Shown: in pieces, positions 6,411 through 13,511 of the stretch
Layout of the letters: each line of letters starts with the position of its first letter
Numbering within the stretch: the stretch's first letter is position 1
From: a virus
DNA: 32,225 bases
Direction: 5' to 3' (one strand)
Virus record (IMG/VR): IMGVR_UViG_3300042946_000199
Span: 1-32,225 of that record
Program-made: the position numbers and the translations under genes
Notes under the pieces: generated by a model
Database searches by the model: none
Seen by the model: the letters and a program-made list of their open reading frames with translations, nothing else
What the model was told of the DNA's origin: nothing

Positions 6411-6797
6411 ATGAACACGAATATCGAAACAACAACAAAATCAATGGATTTTTATTTGGCAATGGATGGAAACATTGGATTCAATTTGGCAATTTATAAC
6501 CGGTTTTCATCAATTGGTGATTCGGTTTATTCTGAAATATGTGGTGGTTTCATTGATGGTGTTTACCAATGGGCAATACATAACATTGATGATGTAATGG
6601 AATGCAAAAACCATAAATATACCGGTTGGGAAATCACCTTTGGCACATCAACTTTTTTCACAAAACGCCGTGTTTACATTCCAAATTGGGTGATGAACAT
6701 TACACCAAAGGATTGGAAACATGCAAAATCATTGTTCAACAAATTTTTATTGGAGGATGTTGCGTTTAACAACGAACAAAGGTTAAACGGCAATTAA
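6411..6797 (+). CDS. Unknown early protein (128 aa)
   Basis: It begins MNTNIETTTKSMDFYLAMDG; the leader is nearly the same as before 5320. The protein is soluble with many aromatic residues, Gly-rich in the first half (GGFIDGVYQW) and helical at the C-terminus. No family is recognised and no catalytic motif is visible. It is bracketed by hairpin copies 3 and 4. Confidence 0.65.
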   Translation: MNTNIETTTKSMDFYLAMDGNIGFNLAIYNRFSSIGDSVYSEICGGFIDGVYQWAIHNIDDVMECKNHKYTGWEITFGTSTFFTKRRVYIPNWVMNITPKDWKHAKSLFNKFLLEDVAFNNEQRLNGN

Positions 6798-6804
6798 AAA
6801 TTAC

Positions 6805-6829
6805 GGCCCGGTTTCGGCCGGGCCATTTT
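6805..6829 (+). terminator. Early hairpin copy 4 (weak T-run)
   Basis: The same stem-loop (6805-6811 with 6818-6824) is followed by only ATTTTCG. With such a short T-run it probably does not terminate well. It may serve as an RNA processing or stability element, or be a decaying copy. Confidence 0.6.
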
Positions 6830-6854
6830 CGTAAAATTCGTAAAATTCGTAAAA
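6828..6854 (+). repeat. Three perfect tandem copies of TTCGTAAAA before a start codon
   Basis: The 9-base unit occurs at 6828-6836, 6837-6845 and 6846-6854, with the ATG of the next gene at 6856. It replaces the AAAACGCAA leader used by neighbouring early genes. It may have arisen by slippage or serve as an A-rich initiation enhancer. Confidence 0.85.
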
Positions 6855-6855
6855 C

Positions 6856-7155
6856 ATGAAATCGATTGTAAAATTATCAGTAAACAACCCGGAACAATTC
6901 AATTTTGCCCGAATGTTTCGTTTGCTCAATCAAAAATTCGTGAATGGTGAATTGGTGTTTTGGATGGAATTCGATTCAACCGATGATGCCAAATCACATT
7001 TGAACCAATTGGCCCGTGAATTTTTTTGGAGTGAATCCGATTGGCCAAATGTAAATGAACACATTTACCAAAATGGATTGTGTTTCAACGGAATTTTTGC
7101 CCGGATATTGAATCCGGATGAATCACAAATGTTCAAATCAATAATCAATCAATAA
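6856..7155 (+). CDS. Unknown early protein (99 aa)
   Basis: A soluble alpha/beta-looking protein with aromatic clusters (FARMFRLLNQKF near residue 16 and FFWSESDWPNV near 57). No family is recognised. Translation likely starts at ATG 6856 directly after a triple 9-base repeat. The next gene follows after 11 bases, so the two are probably co-transcribed. Confidence 0.6.
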   Translation: MKSIVKLSVNNPEQFNFARMFRLLNQKFVNGELVFWMEFDSTDDAKSHLNQLAREFFWSESDWPNVNEHIYQNGLCFNGIFARILNPDESQMFKSIINQ

Positions 7156-7166
7156 ACCCACACATC

Positions 7167-7478
7167 ATGTACAAAGTAACACGGGAAACCAAAAACGGGG
7201 TGAACACATCCACAACAACACATGTTCGTTTCAATGATGCATTCGAACAATTCATCGATTTTATGAACGTGCATTGCATCGAAAATTTCGAATCGTTCGG
7301 CATTCCAAATGATTCCGATATCAAACACATCGGTTTCGGATTGATGTTTTGGGCCGAAAACGAATGGATTGATTTAACAATGGTTAAAACGGCAACCGGT
7401 GATGAATTCGGTTCCGGGTTCATTAAATCAATCAACGATGAAATGGAAAACGATTTATTCAACCATTTAAACGGCTAA
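7167..7478 (+). CDS. Unknown early protein (103 aa)
   Basis: The protein starts with a beta-hairpin-like segment (TRETKNGVNTSTTTHVRF), followed by a helix and an aromatic core (IGFGLMFWAENEWIDL). It is acidic overall. No family is recognised. The downstream gene starts two bases after this stop, indicating an operon pair. Confidence 0.6.
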   Translation: MYKVTRETKNGVNTSTTTHVRFNDAFEQFIDFMNVHCIENFESFGIPNDSDIKHIGFGLMFWAENEWIDLTMVKTATGDEFGSGFIKSINDEMENDLFNHLNG

Positions 7479-7480
7479 TC

Positions 7481-7723
7481 ATGGCATCGTTCACCAAATC
7501 CGATGTTGTAACATTCGGGGATTTTTTTGCCCAATTAACCGAAATGGAAATCAATTTTGTGATTACTCATTTAAATCGGAACAACACATTGGGATATCAA
7601 ACATTCCATTCAAACGTGAAAACCTTGGATGCATCATTTATCAAAACATTTGTAAACGAATTGAACGTTGGTGTTATCGGCCAAATCATCGTTCAATCAA
7701 TCAATAATCGAATGGCCGTTTAA
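7481..7723 (+). CDS. Unknown small early protein (80 aa)
   Basis: A soluble protein with alternating hydrophobic residues and a C-terminal helix ending NNRMAV. No motif or family is recognised. It is tightly linked to the gene before it and 18 bases ahead of the coiled-coil-like gene at 7742. It is the last of the run of unknown small early genes. Confidence 0.55.
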   Translation: MASFTKSDVVTFGDFFAQLTEMEINFVITHLNRNNTLGYQTFHSNVKTLDASFIKTFVNELNVGVIGQIIVQSINNRMAV

Positions 7724-7741
7724 CTCACAAAATCCAAAACA

Positions 7742-8221
7742 ATGGAAAATTTATTTGAAATCGTGAATCGTGAACACGAATTAACCAAATCACGTGTTGA
7801 AACAATGGCAAACCAAATTGTGGAAATTGCCGATGCCGGGGAATCCGATTTGTTAACGTTGTTGGCCAAATTGGAATTCGTTTCCCAAATCATTGAAACG
7901 GCCAAATCAAAATTGCGTGAATTCGCCGTGGATGATTTGGATGCATATGGGCCGGAGGCCCGAACCGGGGTTAAACGTTTGGGTGTTACATTCAAACAAA
8001 AAGAAACCGGAGTGAAATACGATTATTCAAACACCGATTCATGGGTTAATTTGAAATCATTGGAGGATTCACAAGCGGAAAAACGCAAAACGTTGGAATC
8101 AACATTGAAAACATTAAAATCACCAATGGCAATTGTTGACCCGGAAACCGGTGAAATGTTTAATGCCAACCCACCAATCAAATCATCCAAAACATCGGTT
8201 GAAATCACATTGCCGAAATAA
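7742..8221 (+). CDS. Coiled-coil-like protein linked to the recombination block (159 aa)
   Basis: Residues 1-60 are a long helix rich in Glu, Ala and Leu. The middle contains GVKRLGVTFKQKETGVKYDYSN, then an acidic Lys-rich helix and VDPETGEMFNANPP near the end, followed by a Ser/Lys-rich beta tail. From familiarity, proteins of this layout (GVKYD...W, then a coiled coil, then a D-x-x-T-G-E turn) often sit next to recT-like genes in phages of Bacteroidota and Firmicutes. Their role is not known to me. It lies 47 bases upstream of the annealase gene. Confidence 0.6.
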   Translation: MENLFEIVNREHELTKSRVETMANQIVEIADAGESDLLTLLAKLEFVSQIIETAKSKLREFAVDDLDAYGPEARTGVKRLGVTFKQKETGVKYDYSNTDSWVNLKSLEDSQAEKRKTLESTLKTLKSPMAIVDPETGEMFNANPPIKSSKTSVEITLPK

Positions 8222-8238
8222 TCAAACAATTATTGTTG

Positions 8239-8246
8239 TATATTTG
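8239..8246 (+). promoter_or_regulatory. Possible -7 element TATATTTG before the annealase gene
   Basis: TATATTTG matches TAnnTTTG and lies 22 bases before ATG 8269, with the AAAACGCAA leader between. No TTG lies at the 19-base spacing used by the other promoters; the nearest upstream one (8210-8212) is 26 bases away. It may be a weak or activator-dependent promoter. Confidence 0.35.
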
Positions 8247-8268
8247 AAAAACGCAAAAAACAAAAACC

Positions 8269-9336
8269 ATGAAAAACATTGAAAAAGCGGCACCGGATTA
8301 TGGTGCCGATGTGGAAAAAATCCGGAAATATTTGGAAACAATGGGGTTGGCCAACAACCTAACCAAATCGGAGGTTGAACAATTTATTGAAATTGCCCAA
8401 GGGTTCCAATTGAATCCGTTTAAACGTGAAATTTATGCGAATAAATACGGGGATAAATTTTCGGTAATCGTTGGGTTTGAAACCTACATTAAACGGGCCG
8501 AACGTTCCGGATTGTTGAATGGTTGGCACGTTCGTGTTTTCGGTTCAATAAACCATCAAAATCCAATGAATTCCGATTTACGGGCCGAAATTACCATTCA
8601 TCGGCGTGATTTTGAACATCCATTTGTGCATGATGTTTATTACATCGAATATGTTGGCCGTAAACGTGATGGTTCGATTACCGAATTTTGGCGAAATAAG
8701 CCCATTACAATGATTAAAAAAGTTGCAATGGCACAAGGGTTTCGATTGTGTTTTTCGGATGAATTGGGTGGCATGCCGTACACATCGGAGGAATTGAGCG
8801 CAATGGAGGCCGATGCAATCGTTGTTGAATCAAAACCCAAAAAACAAAAACCGGTGAATGAAAAACCAATGGTTGATGATACCATCCGGATTCGGGAATT
8901 GTTGGATGCAATACGTTCAACAACCGATTTGGATGAATTGTTGGCCATTTGGAACGCCAATCCGGATTTGCACAATTTAACAATGTTCAAATCGGCATTG
9001 TCAACCCGGAAATCCGAATTGGTTAAAATGGAGGCCGAACGGAAACACAAACAACGAATTGAGGATATTAAAACCCAAATCGATAAAACCGATGATATTT
9101 CCGAATTAATGAGGATTTACAACCGGAACGATGATGTGCAACATGAATTCCGAATGTATATCGGCAAAAAAATCGATGTTGTTGGAATTGAGAAAATACA
9201 AAAATCCGAATCCGTTGAACAAATCATGGATTTAACAATGGAGGAAACACGGCCCGAAATTTTGGAGGTTGCCCAAAACAAAATCAATCAATTAACCGAA
9301 TCAACCCAACCAACATTGTTCGATGAAAACGTTTAA
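8269..9336 (+). CDS. bet: Single-strand annealing recombinase, Bet/RecT family (355 aa)
   Basis: Residues about 25-175 fit the phage Bet family: EVEQFIEIAQGFQLNPFKREIYANKYG, cut here by meaning into a helix and the LNPFKREIYA block, then VGFETYIKRAERSGLLNGW and a conserved PITMIKKVAMAQGFR helix. These proteins bind ssDNA and anneal complementary strands during phage recombination and replication. The C-terminal 180 residues are an added helical, highly charged extension, longer than in lambda beta (261 aa). The last residues QPTLFDENV resemble a clamp-binding peptide. No partner exonuclease gene is recognised nearby. The following gene overlaps the end by 14 bases. Confidence 0.88.
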   Translation: MKNIEKAAPDYGADVEKIRKYLETMGLANNLTKSEVEQFIEIAQGFQLNPFKREIYANKYGDKFSVIVGFETYIKRAERSGLLNGWHVRVFGSINHQNPMNSDLRAEITIHRRDFEHPFVHDVYYIEYVGRKRDGSITEFWRNKPITMIKKVAMAQGFRLCFSDELGGMPYTSEELSAMEADAIVVESKPKKQKPVNEKPMVDDTIRIRELLDAIRSTTDLDELLAIWNANPDLHNLTMFKSALSTRKSELVKMEAERKHKQRIEDIKTQIDKTDDISELMRIYNRNDDVQHEFRMYIGKKIDVVGIEKIQKSESVEQIMDLTMEETRPEILEVAQNKINQLTESTQPTLFDENV

Positions 9337-9793
9337 AGATATCCAAACAATTTCGGAAACATTCAATTCATGGGATTCCGAAAAATTCACAAGTGGGGAA
9401 AATTTCACATTTGGCATGTTTGCCGGAAATGTGAAAACCGAATTGAAAAAACAATATGGTTCAACCCGGCATTTTTGCCGGGTTAACCAATTCAATTATT
9501 TCACCATCACAAACGGATTGAATTTTCGTTTATCATCCGATGCAACAATGGTTGTTTTCCGATGTGTTGCCAAAATTTTGGAAACCGAATTCAACCCGGA
9601 ATGTTCCGAATGCATCACCGAACACCAACGTGAATCAATACGTGTTGCCATTGCAACCAAATTTAGAACCATCAAATCGTTCGTGCAATCCAATCCACAA
9701 TTCACATATCCGTTTGTACACAATGTGATTTCCGGCAAACGTAAATTTGCCGATTCCCGGTTCAATGAATTGTTTAATGAATCCGTGAAATGA
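9323..9793 (+). CDS. Possible DNA-binding protein (156 aa)
   Basis: It begins at ATG 9323 inside the end of the annealase gene. The protein has four Cys, two of them in ECSEC near residue 95. The C-terminal part (FVHNVISGKRKFADSRFNELF, about residues 131-151) resembles the recognition-helix end of XRE-type helix-turn-helix proteins. It is ATGA-coupled to the replication gene. A regulatory or replication-accessory role is possible; no family is confirmed. Confidence 0.6.
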   Translation: MKTFKDIQTISETFNSWDSEKFTSGENFTFGMFAGNVKTELKKQYGSTRHFCRVNQFNYFTITNGLNFRLSSDATMVVFRCVAKILETEFNPECSECITEHQRESIRVAIATKFRTIKSFVQSNPQFTYPFVHNVISGKRKFADSRFNELFNESVK

Positions 9794-10575
9794 AAACACC
9801 GAAAAACGCATCGGAACGTTTACCATCATTCCAATTTTATCCGGGTGATTGGTTAACCGATACATCATTGAGGATGTGTTCACCGGAAACACGTGGTGTT
9901 TGGATTGATTTATTGTGCCACATGCACATGGCAAACGAACGTGGATTTTTGATGGTTGGGGATGTGTTTTTGGATGCAAAAGGAATCCAAAAGTTATCCA
10001 ATTTGAATCCAAAAAAGTTCAAAAAAGTGTTCCATGAATTGAAACTTTTTGGAATCATAAAGGAAAACGAATCCGGGCAATTTTATTCAAAACGAATGGT
10101 GGGTGATGAACGAATCCGTAAGGTTCGGAGGGAATCCGGTAAATTGGGAGGAAACCCGAAATTGATGAAAAATGGTTCAAAAATGGTTGGTGGTTTGGTT
10201 AACCAAAGTTCTAACCAAAATGCAACCCCTTCATTTTCATCTTCAATTTCTTTAAATAACAATAAAAATATTGTTATTAATGAAACGATGTTTAATCCAA
10301 TCACCGAACACATCAACAACCATTGCCCGAACATCAAAAAATTGAAAACTCAATTGAAAATTTCGGATGCCGAAAAATTGGAACAATCGTTCGGAATCAA
10401 AAACGTGATTGAAACATTGGATGCAATGGAAAATTATAAACCATTGAATTCAAAATATTCATCCGTATTTTTAACGTGCAAAAAATGGTTAAACAACAAA
10501 AACGCAAAACCCAATGGAAACATCATTAACAAAAACGGAAAACCAAATTTCGATGATGCGGTTCGTAACTTTTAA
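9790..10575 (+). CDS. Phage replication initiation / replisome organizer-like protein, DUF1376-like (261 aa)
   Basis: The N-terminus contains FQFYPGDWLTDTSLRMCS followed by RGVWIDLLCHM, the typical start of DUF1376 proteins, which are winged-helix DNA-binding domains of phage replication proteins. Residues about 105-155 form a basic, then Ser/Asn-rich linker, and the C-terminal about 90 residues are helical. Such proteins bind the phage origin and load the helicase. The linker-coding DNA (10200-10290) is AT-rich, contains a 10-bp inverted repeat and uses codons otherwise avoided here. That suits an origin inside the initiator gene, as in lambda O. Confidence 0.75.
   Translation: MKTPKNASERLPSFQFYPGDWLTDTSLRMCSPETRGVWIDLLCHMHMANERGFLMVGDVFLDAKGIQKLSNLNPKKFKKVFHELKLFGIIKENESGQFYSKRMVGDERIRKVRRESGKLGGNPKLMKNGSKMVGGLVNQSSNQNATPSFSSSISLNNNKNIVINETMFNPITEHINNHCPNIKKLKTQLKISDAEKLEQSFGIKNVIETLDAMENYKPLNSKYSSVFLTCKKWLNNKNAKPNGNIINKNGKPNFDDAVRNF
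10255..10278. repeat. 10-bp perfect inverted repeat in AT-rich linker, candidate origin
   Basis: AATAACAATA (10255-10264) and TATTGTTATT (10269-10278) are exact reverse complements around AAAA. They sit in the AT-rich part of the replication gene. The surrounding 10200-10260 segment contains unusual CT-rich words. A role in origin melting or initiator binding is plausible but unproven. Confidence 0.5.
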
Positions 10576-10588
10576 CGGCCGGGAAATC

Positions 10589-11392
10589 ATGCAAACAAAA
10601 CTAAATTCAACACCAATTCGTGATTTATCCGATGATGAACCAATCCGGCAATCGTTACGATATGTGTTCACGTTGATTGGATTGAGGCCGGAACATTTCC
10701 CAACGGATTTACAAAAAGCGGTTTTAATCGATTTCATTCGAACCGAATTGAAACAATATTCACCGGAGGAAATAACATTGGCGTTCCGTTTGGCCGCATC
10801 CAAAAAAATCGATGTTGATATCACCCATTATCAAAATTTTTCGGCCGTTTATTTGGCCGATGTGATGGATGCATACAAAACGGCCCAACGAAGCGCATTA
10901 AAGGAATACAACCAACAATTAAATCAAATCAATCAAATGAATCAAACCGATGAATTAACACCGGCCGACAAACAACGAATGTTTTGGGATTACATCGATG
11001 CATGTGTTTTTGATGTTTGGGATGGTTATGCAAAAACCGGAAAAATCAATTTCAAACATTACTCAATCAAACAAATGTTTGATGTGTTGGAAAACCAATT
11101 GTGTTTGTTGGTTTTAACCGGTGAACAAAAACGTGATATTTTCGAACATGCCAAAAACGTTGTGAACGTTGAAATTGCCAACCCACAATGTGAAACATTG
11201 GAAAAATTGCGTTTTTTCAATGCCATGAAATCGGCAATCGAATCCGGCCAACATCATGTTGGGCACCATGATTTGGTGGTGAATAAGGCCCGGGAATTAT
11301 CCATCCGGCAATTTTTTAACAACATAAAGGATTCCGGCGGTTGTTTACGTGAAATGGTTGATGCAATTAAACCCACAATCCAATATCAATGA
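10589..11392 (+). CDS. Unknown replication-associated protein (267 aa)
   Basis: The chosen start is ATG 10589, 13 bases after the replication gene stop. Upstream in-frame ATGs at 10514, 10553 and 10556 lie inside that gene; 10514 is preceded by AAAACGCAA and so cannot be excluded. Residues about 45-90 contain SPEEITLAFRLAASKKIDVDI followed by HYQNFSAVYLADVMDAY, a pattern I associate with helper proteins following phage replication initiators. Their biochemical role is not known to me. A Gln/Asn-rich linker near 105-120 separates it from a helical C-terminal domain with several His and Cys residues. Confidence 0.6.
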   Translation: MQTKLNSTPIRDLSDDEPIRQSLRYVFTLIGLRPEHFPTDLQKAVLIDFIRTELKQYSPEEITLAFRLAASKKIDVDITHYQNFSAVYLADVMDAYKTAQRSALKEYNQQLNQINQMNQTDELTPADKQRMFWDYIDACVFDVWDGYAKTGKINFKHYSIKQMFDVLENQLCLLVLTGEQKRDIFEHAKNVVNVEIANPQCETLEKLRFFNAMKSAIESGQHHVGHHDLVVNKARELSIRQFFNNIKDSGGCLREMVDAIKPTIQYQ

Positions 11393-11634
11393 AAAACGAA
11401 CAAATCAATTTCGGGAACGCCATTTTAATGTTGTTGCAACGGGAATTTATCCGGGAATGCAAAATCGAACCGGCAACCGATGAAAACGGAAACCCAAAAA
11501 CCGATGAAAACGGAATTCAAATTGAACGGGCAATCCATCCCATGAATTTTAATTTCGAAATGTGGATGAAACATCATAAAATCATCGTTGAAAAATCACC
11601 AATCATTCAAAAACCATTTAACATCGTAAAATGA
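11389..11634 (+). CDS. Unknown small protein between replication gene and ssb (81 aa)
   Basis: It is joined to both neighbours by ATGA overlaps, so it is translationally coupled. It contains two nearly repeated turns, TDENGNPK and TDENGIQI, near residues 30-45. The Asp/Glu-Asn-Gly repetition suggests a beta-hairpin. The C-terminus is basic and hydrophobic. No family recognised. Confidence 0.6.
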   Translation: MKNEQINFGNAILMLLQREFIRECKIEPATDENGNPKTDENGIQIERAIHPMNFNFEMWMKHHKIIVEKSPIIQKPFNIVK

Positions 11635-11960
11635 ACAAAGTATTTTTAATTGGGAACGTTGGTTCCGATGTTGATTTTAAAGAAACCAACACAACAAACA
11701 TTTGCAATTTTAACATTGCCGTTACTAAACGAATGAAAAAAAACGGGGAACCGGTTGAACAAACAACATGGTTCCGGATTGCCACATTTGGAAAATTGGC
11801 CGAATTGGCCAACCAATACATTAAAAAAGGACAAAAAGTTCACATTGAGGGTGAAATCGAATTCCGGGATTATGTTTCAAATGAGGGAATCAAAAAAACG
11901 GCAACAAACATCATTGCCGAAAATTTTATCATTTTATCACCAAAAAACCATAACCAATGA
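11631..11960 (+). CDS. ssb: Single-stranded DNA-binding protein (109 aa)
   Basis: The sequence reads as a bacterial-type SSB OB-fold: MNKVFLIGNVGSDVDFKET, then NFNIAVTKRMKKNGEPVEQT followed by TWFRIATFGKLAELANQYIKKGQ and VHIEGEIEFRDY. It binds single-stranded DNA during replication and recombination. It stops right after the OB domain and ends SPKNHNQ, so the flexible linker and acidic DDIPF-type tip that bind partner proteins in host SSBs are absent. This fits small phage SSBs. It is coupled by ATGA overlaps on both sides. Confidence 0.93.
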   Translation: MNKVFLIGNVGSDVDFKETNTTNICNFNIAVTKRMKKNGEPVEQTTWFRIATFGKLAELANQYIKKGQKVHIEGEIEFRDYVSNEGIKKTATNIIAENFIILSPKNHNQ

Positions 11961-12187
11961 ACATCATTTCAAAAATTGCATTGATTTGGGCAATCCCCAT
12001 TTTCATCATCATGGTTGTATTAATGGCAACCAAAACGTTTATTTCCTATGTTTCCAAAATCGTTTTCGTGAAATCCGGAACGGCCGATGCATTGGCATTT
12101 TTGTTTGCCCGGTTGCGGTTGTTTTTGATTCAATACCAATGGAGGGAAATAAAACGAAACGATGTTGAATTCGATATCCGAAATTGA
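11957..12187 (+). CDS. Small membrane protein (76 aa)
   Basis: A single strong hydrophobic helix at about residues 5-27 is followed by a second, weaker hydrophobic patch near 48-58 and a basic, polar C-terminus. The start overlaps the ssb stop (ATGA). Membrane attachment is clear; function is not. It could tether replication proteins to the membrane or act on the host envelope. Confidence 0.55.
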   Translation: MNIISKIALIWAIPIFIIMVVLMATKTFISYVSKIVFVKSGTADALAFLFARLRLFLIQYQWREIKRNDVEFDIRN

Positions 12188-12188
12188 T

Positions 12189-12356
12189 ATGAAATGGTTT
12201 AAACGTGATAATTCAATCGATGGTGGTGTTGAAATTGCCGAACGCAACATTGAATTTTTAATCAAACAACGAAACATGATTGATAACCAAATCAAACGTT
12301 GGGAGGAACGGAAATCCAAATTGTTGAATCAAAAAAACCCGAACGATGATAAATAA
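12189..12356 (+). CDS. Small coiled-coil protein (55 aa)
   Basis: ATG 12189 is one base after the preceding stop; ATG 12162 is also in frame but overlaps more. Residues about 14-48 are a charged amphipathic helix (IAERNIEFLIKQRNMIDNQI then KRWEERKSKLL), likely a short coiled coil. No function is assigned. It overlaps the next start by 11 bases. Confidence 0.5.
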   Translation: MKWFKRDNSIDGGVEIAERNIEFLIKQRNMIDNQIKRWEERKSKLLNQKNPNDDK

Positions 12357-12741
12357 TTTCGAGGAATACACATTTGAATTAACGAATGAGGAACGATTCG
12401 TTGTTGAAACCATCGTTAAACGATTCAATAATTTAAAAGGAAAACGCAACATTGCAACCGGTGAACAAATCCGAACCGGAATCCGGAACCATTTGAAAAT
12501 CGATTTTGCCGAATCCCGAATCCGGAAAATGATTCAATACATTCGTTTGAACAATTTGGTGATGGGGTTGGTTGCAACATCACGTGGTTATTATGTGGCC
12601 GAATCAATTGAGGAAATCCAACAATGGGTTGATTCCCTAATTTCCCGGGAAAACGCAATCCGGGAAATCCGGGAAAAAGCGGAACGGCAAATTGAGGAAA
12701 TGAAAACCCAATTCAAACAAACATCATTGTTCGAATTATAA
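12346..12741 (+). CDS. Winged-helix-like protein with clamp-binding-like tail (131 aa)
   Basis: Residues about 18-85 read as a winged helix: a helix (EERFVVETIVKRFNNL), TGEQIRTGIRNHLKIDF, then SRIRKMIQYIRLNNLVMG and a GYYVAES wing. A helix follows (residues 88-120), and the protein ends KQTSLFEL, similar to clamp-binding peptides. Similar small winged-helix ORFs occur late in the early region of many phages. It may control early-late transcription or act at the replication fork. DNA binding is inferred from the fold pattern. Confidence 0.6.
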   Translation: MINNFEEYTFELTNEERFVVETIVKRFNNLKGKRNIATGEQIRTGIRNHLKIDFAESRIRKMIQYIRLNNLVMGLVATSRGYYVAESIEEIQQWVDSLISRENAIREIREKAERQIEEMKTQFKQTSLFEL

Positions 12742-12748
12742 AACATTA

Positions 12749-12763
12749 ACGATTGCCAATCGT
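12749..12763. promoter_or_regulatory. Perfect 7+7 bp dyad just before the terS start
   Basis: ACGATTG (12749-12755) and CAATCGT (12757-12763) are exact reverse complements around one C. The dyad fills the 24-base gap between the early block and the terS ATG at 12766. It could be an operator, a translational control site or part of the packaging recognition site. No -33/-7 promoter is seen beside it. Confidence 0.5.
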
Positions 12764-12765
12764 AT

Positions 12766-13296
12766 ATGGCACCGGGCCAATCCAACGGCCGTAAATTTTG
12801 GAGGATGAAACGAAAGGAAAAAGCCGAACAAACATTGCAACAACGGATTCAAAAAACCGAATTGATTTGTGATGCATACGAATCCGGAAATGTAACAATC
12901 GAATCGTGTTGTGGTGAACATGGCATTACGGCCCGGTTGTTCAACCAATGGTGTGGTTTATATTCCGAAATTTCGGAACGTTATAAAAAAGCAAAGGAAA
13001 TCCATAACCGGATTGGTAAGGAATCAATACGTGAAAAATCCGTGGATGGGTTAACCCGTTTAATCACCGGATATTGGGTTGATGAAACCGAAACGATGGA
13101 AATTTATGGTAAAACCGGCCAATTGAACGGAAAACGTGTTTTAACTAAACGGCGTTATGTTGGCCCGAATCCAACGGCCGTGATTTTTGCATTGAAAAAC
13201 ACCGACCCGGCAAATTGGGGTGAACATTTGAACGTTGATGTTTCCGGCGAAAAACAAATTTTCAAAATTGGGGAACAAATAATCGAATTCAATTAA
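12766..13296 (+). CDS. terS: Terminase small subunit-like protein (176 aa)
   Basis: After a basic N-terminus, residues about 25-75 form a helix-turn-helix region (AYESGNVTIESCCGEHGI then TARLFNQWCGLYSEI). The C-terminal half includes KRRYVGPNPTAVIFALKNTD followed by NWGEH, the typical end of DNA-packaging small terminase proteins of this kind, where the terminal segment contacts the portal or large subunit. TerS recognises the packaging site and stimulates TerL. The large subunit lies 675 bases downstream, separated by three small ORFs. A perfect dyad lies immediately upstream of the start. Confidence 0.75.
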   Translation: MAPGQSNGRKFWRMKRKEKAEQTLQQRIQKTELICDAYESGNVTIESCCGEHGITARLFNQWCGLYSEISERYKKAKEIHNRIGKESIREKSVDGLTRLITGYWVDETETMEIYGKTGQLNGKRVLTKRRYVGPNPTAVIFALKNTDPANWGEHLNVDVSGEKQIFKIGEQIIEFN

Positions 13297-13511
13297 TGCC
13301 AAAAACACCATTAACACGATTGTTGGATTACATCATCATGGTTGATGATGGTTCCATCCCGGTTAACGTTTATTTTCGAATTGAAAATTTAATGGAGGCC
13401 GAACAACAAATGGTTGTGGATGCATTCAATGATGGTTGTTCAATCCGGGGTGATGGGGATGAATATTTCGAAAAAAAATTTGGTACATTTGGGAAACAAT
13501 TGATTCAATGA
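13296..13511 (+). CDS. Unknown small protein between terminase genes (71 aa)
   Basis: The start overlaps the terS stop by one base (TAATG). It is acidic and predicted helical, with a Gly/Asp-rich turn GCSIRGDGDEYF near residues 47-58. No family is recognised. Coupling to terS and the next ORF suggests co-expression with packaging genes. Confidence 0.55.
   Translation: MPKTPLTRLLDYIIMVDDGSIPVNVYFRIENLMEAEQQMVVDAFNDGCSIRGDGDEYFEKKFGTFGKQLIQ

Noticed and set aside
4608-6829. Repeated hairpins as a CRISPR array
   Set aside because: Copies are 450-1100 bases apart with genes between them, not regularly spaced repeats and spacers.
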